Below are positions 21,184 to 36,100 of a stretch of DNA of 64,000 bases, piece by piece; the stretch's first letter is position 1; each line of letters opens with the position of its first letter. The translations under genes were made by a program, and so were the position numbers. Source of the stretch: Smittia aterrima (Eukaryota > Arthropoda > Insecta > Diptera > Chironomidae); assembly GCA_033063855.1 (NCBI GenBank), contig CP093829.1, positions 1,994,243 to 2,058,242 of the forward strand, given 5' to 3'. The notes under the pieces were generated by a model, which had not been told where the DNA came from, made no database searches, and worked only from the letters and a program-made list of their open reading frames with translations.

Positions 21184-24168
21184 GGTGACTTTGATGTTTT
21201 TCGAAAAAATATTCTGAAGAAAAAAAAGTTTGTTTATCAACACAAATTGATCAAATTTCACAAAAACTTCATTTGCTTTCTCTTCTTCTTATGTTTACTG
21301 CTTAATTTACCTTAATTATTTTGTATTTTCTCTCTTTTTAAAAGGTTTTTAGAATTAATTTCATAATCGCGATGCTTTTCAATTTTTTTTCCGTTAACAA
21401 AAAAATTCAAATCTTTGCGTCATTCGATTTTTCTCCGAGCACTGGAAACCGTTCCAATAAAAAACTCAAAACGCAAACATCTGTCGAGCGTGAAAGTGAT
21501 AAGACGTGTTTATGTTTTGCTCCGGCGACTTTACAGTGACATCATCTTAAGTTTGACAAGGAATTGCATTAAATCGCATCAAATCTACGTCTCGATCAAA
21601 AGCGATAAAGTGAGAAGTGAAGTGAAGAATATTGAATAACAAAGAAATATTTTATTTGCAAAAAAAAATGCAATCAATTCTTATCAAAAGTGTTTTACAA
21701 GTCATTAAAAATTAAGCAATTAATGTTAAGTGTCTAAGCTGAAAGTGTACTTGCATTACAAATAAACCATCAATGCATTTGGATTACTGCAATTATTTGA
21801 TTAGAAATTATTTTGCGCGAAGCATCGGAATTTAGAGGATTTCAAAAGAAAGAATCTCACAAAAGTAAGTTCGAGTGCTCGGCACATAAAAAAGATTTTT
21901 TTCGTGTTTTTAAGTTCATGCGATGATTCTAAAATTAAATTCAACTTAATCGTGTGAGTGTACCGATCGAGTGGCGCTTATCGCGTTCTAGCGGTTGCTC
22001 GTAGTATGCATCATCTGTTGGATCATTGAAACTGGATCACGGCTTTGGATGATTCACGTCGTCTCGTACCTATAAAGCTATTTACAAAGCACGTATCCAA
22101 ATCAAACGACTATCCTCTGCTCCATTTCCGAGAGACTTACACAGTTTACGAACAATCCCTCACAAAAAAACCATAAAAATACGCGCGCAGCAAACAAAAG
22201 GCGAAACAACAATGGGAGATGTTTTTAAATAATTTTTCGCGTTTTATTGATTGCATCACAAGTTTGCCCGAAAATTTAAGCTTTCCTTTCTCCACTCTTT
22301 TGACTGATTGTGTTTTGGCTGCCAATTTGGCGTGAAGTGAAAATCAATTCTCTTCAATTTTTCCTCTGATGGTTTGGCTGAGCTTTCCACGTTCGCTTAG
22401 CATGTGGAATTGTTTCCGGTAGCATTTCCATCGATTCCCAAGGTATCGTTTAAGGTTCTTTCGATGTTTTTGTTTCTTTTAATTCGTGTTATCGATGAGT
22501 TTTATTTTTAAGAATTTATGATTTGTTCAAATCGTTGCAGAACTCGTTTCAAAGTCAAGAAATCTTCTTCCACACCTTGAAAGCGATTCTATCAACTTTA
22601 ATGTCCATTGGAGACAGCCAGAGGTTACCCAATGAGTTTTTAAAGACTGCACTTTTTAAAAGCGAATGAAAATCCTCGCCTTGGACGATTCCGCACAGAA
22701 ATGCTAATTCATTCCCACATTTAGAGTGTCATTAGAAGAATCGTCGTGAGAATTCAAATTATAAAAGTCTTTATGGATGATAAATGTCAAGATTCAATAA
22801 ATAAACAATCGACTTCGTCATTCACTGATTGATTGTCATGGAGACTCGCGACCCTAATTTAATAACGCGAAAATTGTCCGTTAAAATGAGCTGCCAATGT
22901 ACCGTGTTGCGGCACAACAACAAAAATGTTCTCGTCATGGAACCTTGCTTACAGTCGTTTGGTTTGTCAGTTCGTCTCCATGAATGAGAAGCTAAAGTTT
23001 CTCGCGTGACGGTCACTCCCTAAAATGTGACAAGACTCGTTCGTTGTAGAATCTTATCACTCGACGTTTCTGCCACCGCACACACTCGCCCGCCTTTTCC
23101 AGCTCAATAATTTTCGCAGTGTCAAGTTCTTTACTCCGTGTTTTCGTTTGAATTTGTTTAGCTTCACGCAAAGGAATTTACGAATAGCCGCAAGAATAAA
23201 AAACGCATCTGGTTTCTGTTCACGGCGAATCGTATAATTAGCCAAACATCTTCAGCTCTTGTTCCATTAAGTGAAGAACATTTCCTTTCGTTGAAAAGTC
23301 AAAAGTGTTGAAAACTCAGAAACGTAGTCGATTCAAGTTTGTGCCGTTGGCTAATGAATTCATTGATATCACAAGCCAATTTTATATTTTGTTAGTTATT
23401 GTTTCCGTTATCAGGTCCCACGGGTTGTGGTGATTCAAATGCCAATCGAATTAGACCTCGCTGCTTCTCGTCTTGTCATAACTCAAAAAAAGTTGGCAGA
23501 GCCAGTCGAAAGAAAAGTTTCTCCGATCCCTTTGACAGGAACTTTCAAGTTCCGGTCTCGATGTGCTTCCTAAACTGAAAGTCGACTGAAAGCGAAGAAG
23601 AACTAAAAGTATCGAATTCACATATTCAACGACTGCCCGGGCGTCTCATTAAAACAATCGATCCGATTGTTAAGCATGTTTGATCAATTTTTGTTCTCTT
23701 GAACTTCGGACTTAATTAAATATCGGAAAACGTCTGAAATTCCGCTGAATTGCAATTGAAAACTTTATTTTCACTTTTTAATTCAATTTCGTGCACAAAT
23801 TTCAGGTTTTGACGAGAAATGTCAAAAGAGCTAAAGTCTTTAGATCGGCAATAAAATTTCTGAATTGATTTAAGTGATTGTTGTCGTTGATGATAATCAA
23901 ATGCAGTCATAAACATCAGATTGTTTCACTAAAGATGTTTTGAATTAATTATTTAGAAGCTCGTTTCGAGTTTCGCTCGTGGCGCTTTTAGACTTTTCTT
24001 CAGGGAAGACCTGCAGTTCCTAAAATAAATGTGACAAATCTGGTTATGCAAAACCAATCGACAAAGATCCGCGATCCGGTCAGAACAATTACCAAGAAAA
24101 ATGATTGCTAATCCTTTGATCGTCAATTAATTAATCACATTCTTTGTTTTCTTCTCTTTTCAGTTATC
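21184..24168. other. 3-kb non-coding region between SYCP2-like and Piezo
   Basis: About 3 kb with no ORF that looks coding on either strand. It must hold the SYCP2-like promoter (near 21184-21500, including CCGAGCACTGGAA at 21435-21447) and the Piezo promoter and 5'UTR exon(s); the acceptor TTTTCAG just before the Piezo ATG at 24169 suggests an upstream 5'UTR exon and intron. A related AGTGCTCGG occurs at 21874-21882. I could not place the Piezo transcription start. Confidence 0.5.
21435..21447. promoter_or_regulatory. CCGAGCACTGGAA motif upstream of the SYCP2-like gene
   Basis: Thirteen bases identical, in inverse orientation, to 17290-17302 in front of PIGW. It lies about 250 bp before the SYCP2-like ATG. 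A candidate shared cis element; no known factor is assigned. Confidence 0.35.
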
Positions 24169-27100
24169 ATGGCGAATTATATCGTCTGCTTGATTGTTCA
24201 GCGCTTCATTCTCGCGATCCTCCTCAGCACATGTAAGTACTCAATTTTGATTGTTTTCTGCAGCTAAATTATTCAATGGAAATAAAAATCGATAAATGAA
24301 AAAAACAACAAACGACGATCAACGGAAAGTGAAATCCCGTTTTTGTCTACATTTTCATTCAATCACTTTTTAGAAGAATGTTTAGCACAGTTCAAGGAAC
24401 AAAGTATGACTTCATTGTCGAAACCAGCTTCAAAACAAGTCACAATGATGACGAGTTAGAGTCAATCTTAGAGTTTACATATTAAGTGACAATATTGAAT
24501 TTTAGGAACCGGCTGACTTGACCTTGAACCTGTTTCTGCTTTCAAGAGAATCGACTTTGGTGCATATTTAATGACAATAGAACCGCTGAAGAACAAGATA
24601 ATCTTCTTGTTCTTAAGAGGATTGTGTCGACTGTTTTATTAAGACAAATGCCGAAAATCCTTTCGTATCGTTGACAGAGACTCGTGACTGCAATTAGCTT
24701 AATTAAGAAAATCTTTGAAAAAGTGAATTAGTGAATCAGTCACCTTTTTTCCTCGAAAGTCGACGTTGCGTGTCCGTAATGACAACTTTGCGAATGATTT
24801 AAGCAACGGATATAAACTTTTTCTCGCTCCAACGCAAATTTAAATTTTTTTGGTTCGACGAAGAAATCCGAAATATTTCTGTCGATCCCAAAAGCAATCT
24901 CCAAATATAAATTCAAACACGTGCTTTGGAAAGTGAAAGTCATCGAATGCATGTGAGCTATGCAAAGCAAAAACCATTTGCATATCAAGCAGACATCACT
25001 AGACTGAACTACGTCTTTCATAGCTCGAACGCTATGTTGAAGCAATTAGCCGGCTTCAGTCGCAAACACAAACAAGATATGAAGGAATATAAGTGGCGAA
25101 TGATTAAGTTCTCTGACCTTTCCGCTTGATTTCTTTAATAGAATCAAAATTCTTCGAATCGTATCGATGATGCAATGCTCAGACTGATATTCTATCTCTC
25201 GCTCATCTTGACTTGAAATAAATATTCGCAAGAACACGAGACTGCATGAAACATCACCAAATTCATTAACACATTATTCAAAAGGTGCAAATAAATATTT
25301 CCGTGAAACTCGAATCGACCCGAACATTCCATCGACGTGTGCCATAAGCAATCATCCAATAAATATTTAAGTTTATGATGTTCGGTCTTTGTTTACATCG
25401 AAGCCGCGTTGGAAAATAGGAAAACTCAAGAAGAAATCGAATTTAAGCAAAAATTATTTTCGTCTCTGAATCAAAACTTATTTCTCGCACACAGCGGTGA
25501 AGAGACGCGACTGATTCATGTGTTTTCGCTTCGCGCGGCAACGCATCGTTAATTGCCTTGTGAAATAGAATAATTTTTCAACGCGACAATGAAGTCTGAA
25601 GCGGGCGAGGTGGAACGTTCTCTGCCATCGATGATTCTTCGCGTATTTCAAACGAAAAAAAAAATATTAATCTTCAGTTCTTGGACCTTCCCGTTGGCGT
25701 CGTTGTTTACAACCGGTTCTAGAATCCAATAATGGACCAACTTTGTTCTCGTCAGATTTAAATCGAAAATATTTTTTGATTCTCTTTTTCTGTTCTTGCT
25801 TTGACCAAGAATATTTTGGATTCTATTTGTAAGACTTTAAAATTTATAACGATTTGGTGTCGTTTACCTTGCGACCCTTTTTCAGAGTTTCTTAGACAAG
25901 CTTTACATTCACGTGCTCCGATTTTTCGTTGTTGCCAATGAAAGGGGAGCGGCGTGTTAACGAAATTGTAAACAAAGCCTCGCAATTAAAAGAAACTTGC
26001 GAGTAAAGCAGAGAGAGCGATAAGGAAGGAAGGAATGAAAAATTGACGACGTTCAGTGGGTCAACTCAGTTGCAAACTAAGCGACGTTAAACTGCGATGA
26101 TTTGTGTCTTTGATTGCGTAAGGCGCGTCGATCAAAATATCCACTTGAAGTGTTGAATTGAATTCTTCATCGTTTCGAATGAATTCAGGAAGAAGTGAAG
26201 GTCAATTGACTTTGTTCACGTCATTGCCACATACAGAAGCTAGTCGAACAGATTTCACTTGAGATCTTTGACCTACAAATTGAGATCTTCTCCCGAATTA
26301 AGAAAATGTATCAAAGAGAAACTTCGAGTCTTACGTCTGTGGGTCAATTAATCGATAAATCATTTCTTTACTCTTCTCGAAATCTCTTTTGACATCATTG
26401 CTGCGAAATTCAATTCGCAAGTCACACATCAATCCAAATGAAGTGCACAGAACTGCTTTAAAAATTCACCAAGTCTCTTGCTGATTTAAGAGATTTGTTG
26501 TGACACTCTGTTTGATTAAATCTGATTCGCTAAGCATTGACATTGGCTCATTTGTCAAACAGGCAAGCGATGGTCCCTCGAAACTAATTTGATTACATTA
26601 TTTCAGTCACTTTGCTTGTTTCGTGTCGTGTTTGGTTTCATGTGCCGTTGCCCGAAAATTCCCCATCACCAAATCGAATATTCATAAGTTCCCATCATTC
26701 TTTCATTAGAATGAAGCTAAATTCATGCAATGTACGTTTGATGGCTAAAACTTTACGACGTACGATCATCATATCTACCCTTGTCCTATATTTTTACAAA
26801 GCCTCTCACTGTCTCCACACTAACACAGATCAACTGCCCATAAACATGAACTTCGCATCATAAAAAAGTCCGCATGCTTTTGACTCCTGCTATTTTCATT
26901 AGGAGATATTATCATTCGTTGAAAGAAGCTTTTTCATGAATGAACGTGGAATTCTTTCATTCTCCGTCGCTTCGATGAATGTGTTTACTTTCTCCTTTGT
27001 TGTTGTGTCGAAATGAAAAATCGTTTCTCAATCGGAAGCGATGAATGAGCGATCGGCTGTTGCAATAGTAATTGAACAAAGCATGTCGCTAATTAATTAA

Positions 27101-30100
27101 ACTGCTGTTGACTCGTCATGATTGTTGACATGAATATTTAAGCAACGATACACCTTAGCACAAGTGAAAAATGATACGAGGAAATGAGTGACTACGTTTG
27201 ATGATGTCACGTGTGCGATTACAATCTCATGACTCGCTTTTATGTTGATTACACACTTGATGATCGAATAATTGTTTGTAATTTCATAATTGGTAGATGC
27301 TCACATTGTAAACCGAAGCGAGACTTGTTAGTTTGCTGTCTTCTTCTTTTTTGCCACAAAAATTTGCGTTAGCTTAGAATTAGGTCATGACTGGGCAATA
27401 AAAATAAAAGCACCACGCTTCCTTGAATAAGACGAAGAGAGGGAAAGTGGGAAAGCTTTAAGGTTAGCGTTGAAAGCGGGAATCGAAAGGAATGATGAGG
27501 GAGGGAGGAAGTGAACTTATGATATCGGGGAATGCTCATGAGAAGCGTAACATTCTTCAAAATATTCGAAATCATAAACGTACATCATTGAGAAACTTTA
27601 CTAAAAATAGTTTCCGTTCTTTTCTTTTCTTTCACCAGGTTGCCTTTTACGGCCAGTTGGATTGTCATTGCCATATCTCCTGTTCCTGTTTTATCTGCCA
27701 TTTGTACCTATCGCAGCGCCGCGGTCAATACGAGGCGAGTTAACGTTCGCTAATTGAATGTTGTCATGAATGAAATTGATTTTTGTCTCGCAGGTCACAC
27801 GGGAGTCTACCTAAAGTTGCTGATATCGGTTAGCACGCTGCTATGTCTCGTGCAAATTGCCTTTCAAATTCTTTTAGCCGTACTGGGAAATGATTTCGTG
27901 GAGAAATGTGAATTCCTCGAGATTTTATTGAGACATGTTGGTCTCGTAAGATTGGACGCACTCGAGTGAGTAATGACGAAAGTTTAAAGAGACATCGACA
28001 AGACTCAATGTTTTTTATTTTCAGCACAATTTCAATTACGCAATGGCTGGCTCCCGAGATCATGGCTTTCTTCGGTTCAATAATCGTGTTCATTGTTCTC
28101 AAAAGAGCTTCCGCTAGTGATATCACTGTCGTCCAAGCGAATGGTGGTGACGCATTAGAAGCTGGCAATCAAAATCAACTTCCTGACGTCGAGGACGAGC
28201 TTAGTCTTGAAAAATGGAAGCTCATGAACGGCGCCGGGAAGGTTTTGTCTTTGCTAGCTCTTTGTGCCACTGGAGCACTCCAGCCATCGATCCCAAGCTT
28301 AGTCTATTACATTGTATTTCTGGGCGCAGCAACTTGGTGGGGATGTAACAAAGAACTTGAAAGGTGAGAGAAAATAAACTTCCAAGTTTCACGCACGATG
28401 TCATGACGAATGAACTTTTTACTGTCCACAGAGCTTTTGGTGTCGTTCTGAGAATCACTGGCATGTTTCTCATGGCTCACATCACGACATTCCTTGCATA
28501 TCAGAATCCCTGGCCACAGGAGCTTCTAGAGCCGAACTCAACAATTCCAAGGTCAGTGAACTAACAGTGATTTATGTTATTCGACGGTGATTCTCACGAC
28601 AATTCTTTTGTGTTTAGGATTTTGGGATTCGCCGACATTTATTCGTCATCCTGTGACAACGGAACGGACATCAGGGTCATTGAATTCAACGACAGTCTCG
28701 ACCTCGATCATTATATCAACCCCATAGCGCTCGTTCTCTGCTACTTTGTAGTAACGATCACGTCACGAGTGCTACTCGGACCACAGGTAACATTTACGTC
28801 ATCGTGTGGTGCTCGTAGTAGATTTCGTCTGCAATCCAGACATTGCCCATCTCCCCACCGTTCATTGTATATTCGTTGTGAAATTCTAACAAAAATTTCC
28901 AAATTTAATCAAATTTTTCCATTGCTTACCATTCAAAATTATCGCTAAACCGGATTTGAAACGAAATTCTCCATCGGAACATTTAAATCAAAAGCCAGAA
29001 GAATCCAAAACTTCCGTTGCTGGTCCGATCTCGCTTGTCGAGAGTGGAGCGGCTAAAGTTCAACGTCAAGTGTCATTCCGCATGCAAAGAAAGAATATTT
29101 TACGAAAGACTTTCGTGACCAGCGATAAATGGAAAGGGGCGGCTCGGAGGGTCAAGTTGAAGACGCAAGTAAGGATTCAGCATCGAATCCTTTTGATGCT
29201 TTATTGGTTGATTATTAAAATTTTATTTCGTTTCTTTTACCGACGAGAAACTCGCCAATTTATTGGACAATCAAAATTAAGACATTTCAGGCCGACAAAT
29301 GTATCAAGATCAAGAACCAACAGCGAACATATTCTTGCTTCCTTTTTCTTTTCTTTCAACCAACTCTTTCTGATTTTCTTCTTTGACTTTACGCCGACGT
29401 TTTGATTGATGATCAACTCGTTATCTTGATTGAGATATCTTGATATTGTTAAGTTATCCAATCGATAATTGAACGGGAAATTGATTTGTTTATAGAAAAA
29501 TTTAGAGTTTAAGGTTTCTAAAGCTTTCGAGTTATTCAGAAACTTCAAACTTCAGATTTCGCTAAAGTTTACAAATGAGCTTAATCAAGTTCAATCAAGT
29601 TCCTCGAACAGATTATTCAAATCGCTTGCATTACAATTTCACTCAGCGATATTCATCGTCTGTTTTAATTCAGCTTTTGCTTTTTGTGTTCCTCCTTATT
29701 CCTTTCTTTTCCCGTCAAGCTAACCGATATGCCCTGCGATAAGAATGCTTCTTTATGTGCTAACTTTTATGTTGCTCTTGATTTTATTTTCTCTCTCGAG
29801 GACTTTTGGATTTTTTTTATTATTCTTTATAACTATTTTAGGGATATGTTCGTAACGTTTGTCCTGATCTGACGCGCGAAACCGAACCTAACGAACGAAC
29901 GCCTGTATGTATTAATCTTCATCAATTGTTGTGTGCAACTGACAACTACTTGAACGTGATAACTCATCTTCGACTAAAAGCGCTGAATGACTAAGCGCCG
30001 ATGATTTTCGTCGTTTTCGATTTATCGTTATCATTTCAATTAATTCATTTTTAATTTTTCAAATTCAAAAGAAAGCTCTTATTCGTTTGTTTGTCCATTA

Positions 30101-33100
30101 ATTGAACTTGATAATTTTCACAGTTGATGCGAAGTGGAACGAGGAAAGTCGCAGACTCAAAACCAGATCAACCATCAACGAGTAAGGCTAGCGACACCAT
30201 TCCTATGACCTTCATTGGTATGTTACGTCTTCCCTTTGTTTTGTAGTTCTTTGGTTTCATTCTTAAATCTATCTCAACCTTTGTTTTCTCGAACCCAACA
30301 TCCTTCCCGTCAAATGTGTTTTGATTTCACTCCGACTTCTTTACTCTTCCTTTTGTGTGTGTGTTAAAAAAAATCCTTACATCAATGAAAAGGAAATGAG
30401 ATCATTACAGAAGAAGAAGACGACGATGATAGCGAATCTGCTGGATTCTGCGAGCAATGTGCGATTGCTGCTGGTGCTATTGGTGCCTTTATATACAAGA
30501 ACAGCTATATTTTCACAAATGTTGTCATGATGGTGAGGTCTTAAGAAACAAAATGTTTTTCAAAATTAATTCTCAACTTTCTTCATCAACAGGCATGGAG
30601 CATCATCTATCACTCTTGGCTTGGCTTCTTGCTTCTCTTTTGGGCAAATCTTATTTGGATTATTCCCAATCAGCGAAAGAACATGCTCGGATCGTCACCA
30701 TTCTTGGTTGTTTACGCAGAGTTTCTTCTGCTTGCAACTTATCTTTTTGGAATGAATTTAACCGACGATGAGCTGCCATCAAACGTTGATGTCAATGGAA
30801 TTAATCTTCCTCAAATTGGATTCATCAAATACTTACATTACCCAATCGGGCCGATTGTCTTGAAGTCAGCATTCACTGTCATGTTCTGGGCGTCTCTACG
30901 TCAAATGCTTCAGGAGAGAGCTGCTGAAAAGAAAAGCACTGCTCTTGCTGACATGGTCGCTCCACTTCAACTCACAGTTGGAGCTGCAACAGCTCGCGAA
31001 GGAATTCAGAAGCGACAAGAGAAAGAGCCAGTTTTCATCACAAAAGCTGCGAAGCTTATCAACAATTTTCTCATCAAATTTTGGATCTTCATTGTTGTGA
31101 TAACTTTGTTCGTTTGTGGAATCACCGGTCAACAAATGACTGGATTCAGAATCGTCTACATGGCGCTGTTTCTCATTTTTGTTCTCACATTCCAAGTAAG
31201 GAACAAAAAATAATTTAAAACTTAAATATTTCTGACGATTTTATTTTCTAGTTTTCTTACACAATTTGGCGGAAATTTATGTACGGGTTCTGGCTGCTTG
31301 TCATCGTTTATTCGATATTCATCTTGGTACTTGTCTACACTTATCAGTTCCCAAAAACTGCAGGTTACTTCGAAGATCTTCTTCATATATCAGTTCAACT
31401 GTAAGTTCAGCTTTCTTAAATATTTATTATCGAAACTCATAAAATCATTTTCCTTTCAGTCAACGAGATATTGGTTTAGAACGCTATGATGCGAAGCAGC
31501 TCTTTCTTCATCTCGTCACTCCAACACTGATTGTCATTATCACCGTCATTCAACTTCATTATTGCCATACGAAATTCCTTGAAGTGTCTGCTATTCCGGA
31601 AGCACCAACGGATGATATTAGCAAAGCAAGTTCAGTCGCTTATGGAACGTTCGTTGTTAACAAATCAGATGATGAAACTGAGGACACGGAAGAGAACTCA
31701 GATTTTTTGAATGAGATAAAAATTCGAAAACTTTCGAAACAAGAAATTCGAGGAGCTGCCAAGAGACTTTTCTTAAAGCTCTTGTCATGGGCTGAAATCG
31801 CTCTGCTCTTCCTAGAAATTCATTCTTACAAAATCATGCTTTTTGCAACGTTCCTGTTAGCAGTCAATGGAGTCGAGTTGCTTCACTTTGGCTTCGTCAT
31901 TCTTGGAGTTGCTGGAGTAAAAGCAAAGAGCGACGCACAATTTATGATCACTCGAGTAGCTTCGTTAGTCGCAGCAATTCTTCTCATCACTACGATGATG
32001 TATCAAGTGGACTACATCGATCAGAACAAATACGAGTCGAATTGCACAAACAACGAAACAGCAGCCGATAAAGAAAATCTGACAAACAATGCCGTCTGGA
32101 TTGGCTTTAAGAAAGTAACTAATGAAGTTAAACTCGCGGATCTCATTCGACCTTACCTCATCTACATCGTTCTTGTATCGGCACATTCTTTCATCATTCT
32201 CTGGCAAACTATCAAGCGCATCAAGAAAAACAAAACTCCGCGAACTCCGACAGTAGTTTTTAGAAACATCAGACGATCTGATGCTGACAAAGACATCCCA
32301 CATCTCATCAAATACCTCATCAACTACGGGTTTTATAAATTTGGAATTGAAGTCTGTCTCATTTGTTACGTGACAACTATCGGATATCGAATGGACATCA
32401 TCGCATGTTGCTATGCAGTTTGGGTGTTCTTCCTTTACAATCTTCAGCGGGAGCAAGCAAGGAAAGTATGGAGCTATGCGACTTGCTTCATCATCGCTTC
32501 GATTCCAATTCAATATTTATCACTGATCGGTTTACCGCCAGGACTTTGTTGGGATTATCCTTGGCAAGACGTTACGGTTCTTGAAGACTTCAGTATCTTT
32601 GCGTTCCTGCCTGAAAACACTGTCGAGTTCAAATCGAAATCAAGGCTTCTATTGCTCGACTTTGTTCTCCTTCTGCTGATGTGCCGACAACTGATCGTTT
32701 TCAGAATAGAAGCGAGATACGAGAACTCTGTTGTGTCGTATCCTGGAGGAACAAACAAGTCAGTTCTCAATGATATCGATCAACTTGGAACTGTTCCGTT
32801 CAAGAATCCAACTCACGATTTTATCGATAAGATCCGAAATTACCTCGACATTCTGAAGCGATTTGTGTTCGTCTTGTTCTTCTGGGCAGCGTTAGCAATT
32901 GTTTTCTTGACTGGAGCAAGTCGTGTCAACATTCTCTCGATTGGTTACATTGTTGGAAGTTTCATCTTCCTCTGGCAAGGCACAGACTTCTACCTTCGAC
33001 CGATCTACGTGATCATTACTTGGTGGAACTATCTCATCGCCTACAATGTATCAGTTGTTGCAATTAAATCTTTCATTCAACTGGTTGGATGCTTAGTGCT

Positions 33101-36100
33101 GAAAATGGAATCGATCAACTCGTTTTGCTGGTTAATTCAGGTGAATTCTCTGAAACTAATTTTCAAATCAAACATTTTTATAAATTTCTTTTATTAGCTT
33201 CTCGGTGTAACTTGCATTTGCTCAAGCAAGAGTCAAGATTCGGAATCTGCTTCATGTTCAGTACCAATCGAAGACTCAGGACTATTTTGGGATGGAGTTT
33301 GCTTCGCTTTCCTCATCATTCAGCGAAGATTGTTCTCGAGTCATTATTTCTGTCATGTCATCAACGAAGCGAAAGCAAGTTTGATCCTCGCATCAAGAGG
33401 CAACGAATTGATTGAAGAACTTCGAGTGAAGGAGATGCATCAGGAAGCTGAGAGAGAGGCACTCATTCTACAGAAAATCAAAACGAAGATGGATCGAATT
33501 AAAGCCACTCAGCAAAGGGTTCTCGAGGAAAATGAGCCTAGACATCACGCAGCAGGTAATTTCGGTGAAATGGTGAAAATAATTAAGTTTAAGATCGTCG
33601 CGTCGATTATTTCGCGGTATTTTTCGTGTTGAAACAATTGTGAATTTTGATTTTTGAGAGACATGTATTTCATGCTCAGCTGCGCAGTAAGTAAACGACG
33701 AATCGTTTTAGTGAATTACTTTGAATCTTCGATATTTCTTTAAATTCTCACGCATTTCGTTATCAGGAGAAGGTACAGCGCCATTGGCGAGAACGCATAG
33801 CTTTTCATCATGCATTGGAACTGGTTTTCACACTCCGATTGAGGATGAAGATGATGATGACGAGGCTGACGAAGTTCAAGAGTCAATGTTTGTTGAAGGC
33901 GAAGGATTGTCTGAGATCCCAACGGATTTCCCTGGAATTTCTGTTTCGCGTGGTGGTTCGTTCATTGGAACGACACAAGCTCCATCGCCAAGCTCTGCTG
34001 TGATGACAGTTTCTCTCGATGCTTATTTAGACACTCAGAGAATTTCTTATGGTTCGCCGGCAGATTTTGAAATGATTCCACGAATATCAAGTCCAGATGA
34101 TACTTTCCCTGTGTTCTCTCCACCTCCTTTCGATGTAAATTCTCTTTTCCTAGTCGAAATTGTTCTTTGGTCCTGAACTTTCCTGATTTTCCTTAGGACC
34201 GCGATTCTCAAGTCATCGATCAAAATATGCTCGTTCCGCCAAATGCCAATGGAAACGGAAGCAGTAATGGAAGTAGCGTTGGAGGAACAGTTCAACCAAA
34301 TGGCAGAAGACATCGAAGGCTGTCGAGTTTGAACACTGTCTCATGGCCAAATCCAAATGAGTTGACTGTGAATCCAAGACCACGAAGAATGTCAACAGTT
34401 GCAAGTTCTGATGGAGCAACACAAGACGTAAAATCAATAAATCTCATCAAAGTTCCATCACTCAAGTTGTTTGATGCTTCTAGGAAATTGACGTCAAGTC
34501 GCCACGAGGAAAATCACCACGTCGCAAATCAAGTTTCAGCACATCTTTCGCACAAGACGATTTCACGATGGATCCAACATCTCGTCGACGATCAAGCTTC
34601 GTCACTTCATGGGCTGATGATGATGACGATGCATTGACAACAACTCGAGCTCATCGACGTCGACAATATAGTTGGGGACCTGTTGGCGAAGCTGGCTTCC
34701 GTGACTCAATTCGATCAGCATCATCTCGATCGCCTGTATCACATCATGAGTGTAAATTGGATTTTCAATTGGCGCGCATGATATCTCACGCTTTGCTTAC
34801 CATGCTCGCGATTGACTGATGGCCTTTATAAATATTTACACGATTGGCCCGACGTCGAGTGAATCGTAACAATCGATGTTTAGTGCTTTTCTACTTAACG
34901 ACGTCAACTTTGATGTTGTAATTTTTTTACGATTTTGTTTCTTTTGTTTTAGAAAGCACTGAAAAAAAATCGCCTTCACGCTCGTTTTACTTTTCTGCTT
35001 GGACTTCAAAAGCTTCAACAAAATTCAAAACAAAACAGTTTTTCTCACGAGAGGAAAATTTGTAAATATTCATGAATTTTCATTTCACTCGCTATTGACT
35101 GACAGGAAGACAAATCGTGTAAATATTCCTTGAGCGCAGGTAGGAACCGTAGCCAACGATAATTCTTCCAAATGATTTGTAAATAAATTTAAACAAATTG
35201 TACAATAAAGAGGAAACTGTTTGGACGTTCTTTCGTTGCAAGATGTTTTATTTATCGTTTAAGACACAAACTATCTACAATACAAACATGAAACTTTCGT
35301 CTTTCTCTGAGAAAAGTTTCGAGATACACTTTAAAATTTATGTTTTCAATTAGGCAAAGAAGAAGTTTTTGGTTTAAAGTTAAACTGCAACTAGAAGCTT
35401 CTTTAAGAATTATAATTAAGCTCATCGAATTGGATTATTCTTCATCTCTCTTCAGTTCGAAGTTGCTTTTCACTTTTAAGTTGAATAAATCTTTGAAAAT
35501 ATTTTTAGATGGCGATGGTCATTCCAGACGTGTCAGACGTGGTAAAGTTTTCAAAGTTCAAACTTTTAATTTCTGTTTCAAAACTAATGTCAAAGTTTCA
35601 TTTCTCTCATAATTTTATTTTCTGGTAATTTCGGTTCAAAAGTTTCGCAACAAAATTCTCCACAATTTAACATTCTTAGTTTAGTCTTCATCAAATTGTC
35701 GTCCGGTATCAACAGTAAAACGATAAGGAAATCGAATCAACTGAAGCCATCCTCACGATCTCTGTTTAGAGCTTGATAGGTCAAACGTCTCTGACAACCT
35801 CAGATACTTCATTGGCAAGAAAGCAATCAAAGAATTCACTCGTTTCAAACATTTTAGTTTATCGTCTTCAGCTTTCTGTGTAATTTCTCGTTGTTAAGCA
35901 AAAGGTTTTAGTTCTGTTCTGTTTCATACACTTTAGTAGAATTCTTTTAGATTCATTCATCGCAAATTTCTTTGCGCGGCTTGAGACATTTCAGTCGACG
36001 CAAGAATTTGTAAACATTTTCCCTCTTAAAAGAAAAATCTTGAAAATCTCTTTCTCGAAGTCTCTGCTTAAATCATTCGCTGATGCTGATTGGTGGTGTG

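Noticed and set aside
22822..26863. scattered 60-100 residue ORFs in the Piezo upstream region and intron 1
   Set aside because: None has conserved motifs, signal peptides or splice context; lengths are as expected by chance.
29237..29872. ORFs in the Piezo intron 29169-30123, tested as alternative exons
   Set aside because: No in-phase segment bounded by good splice sites with Piezo-like sequence was found.
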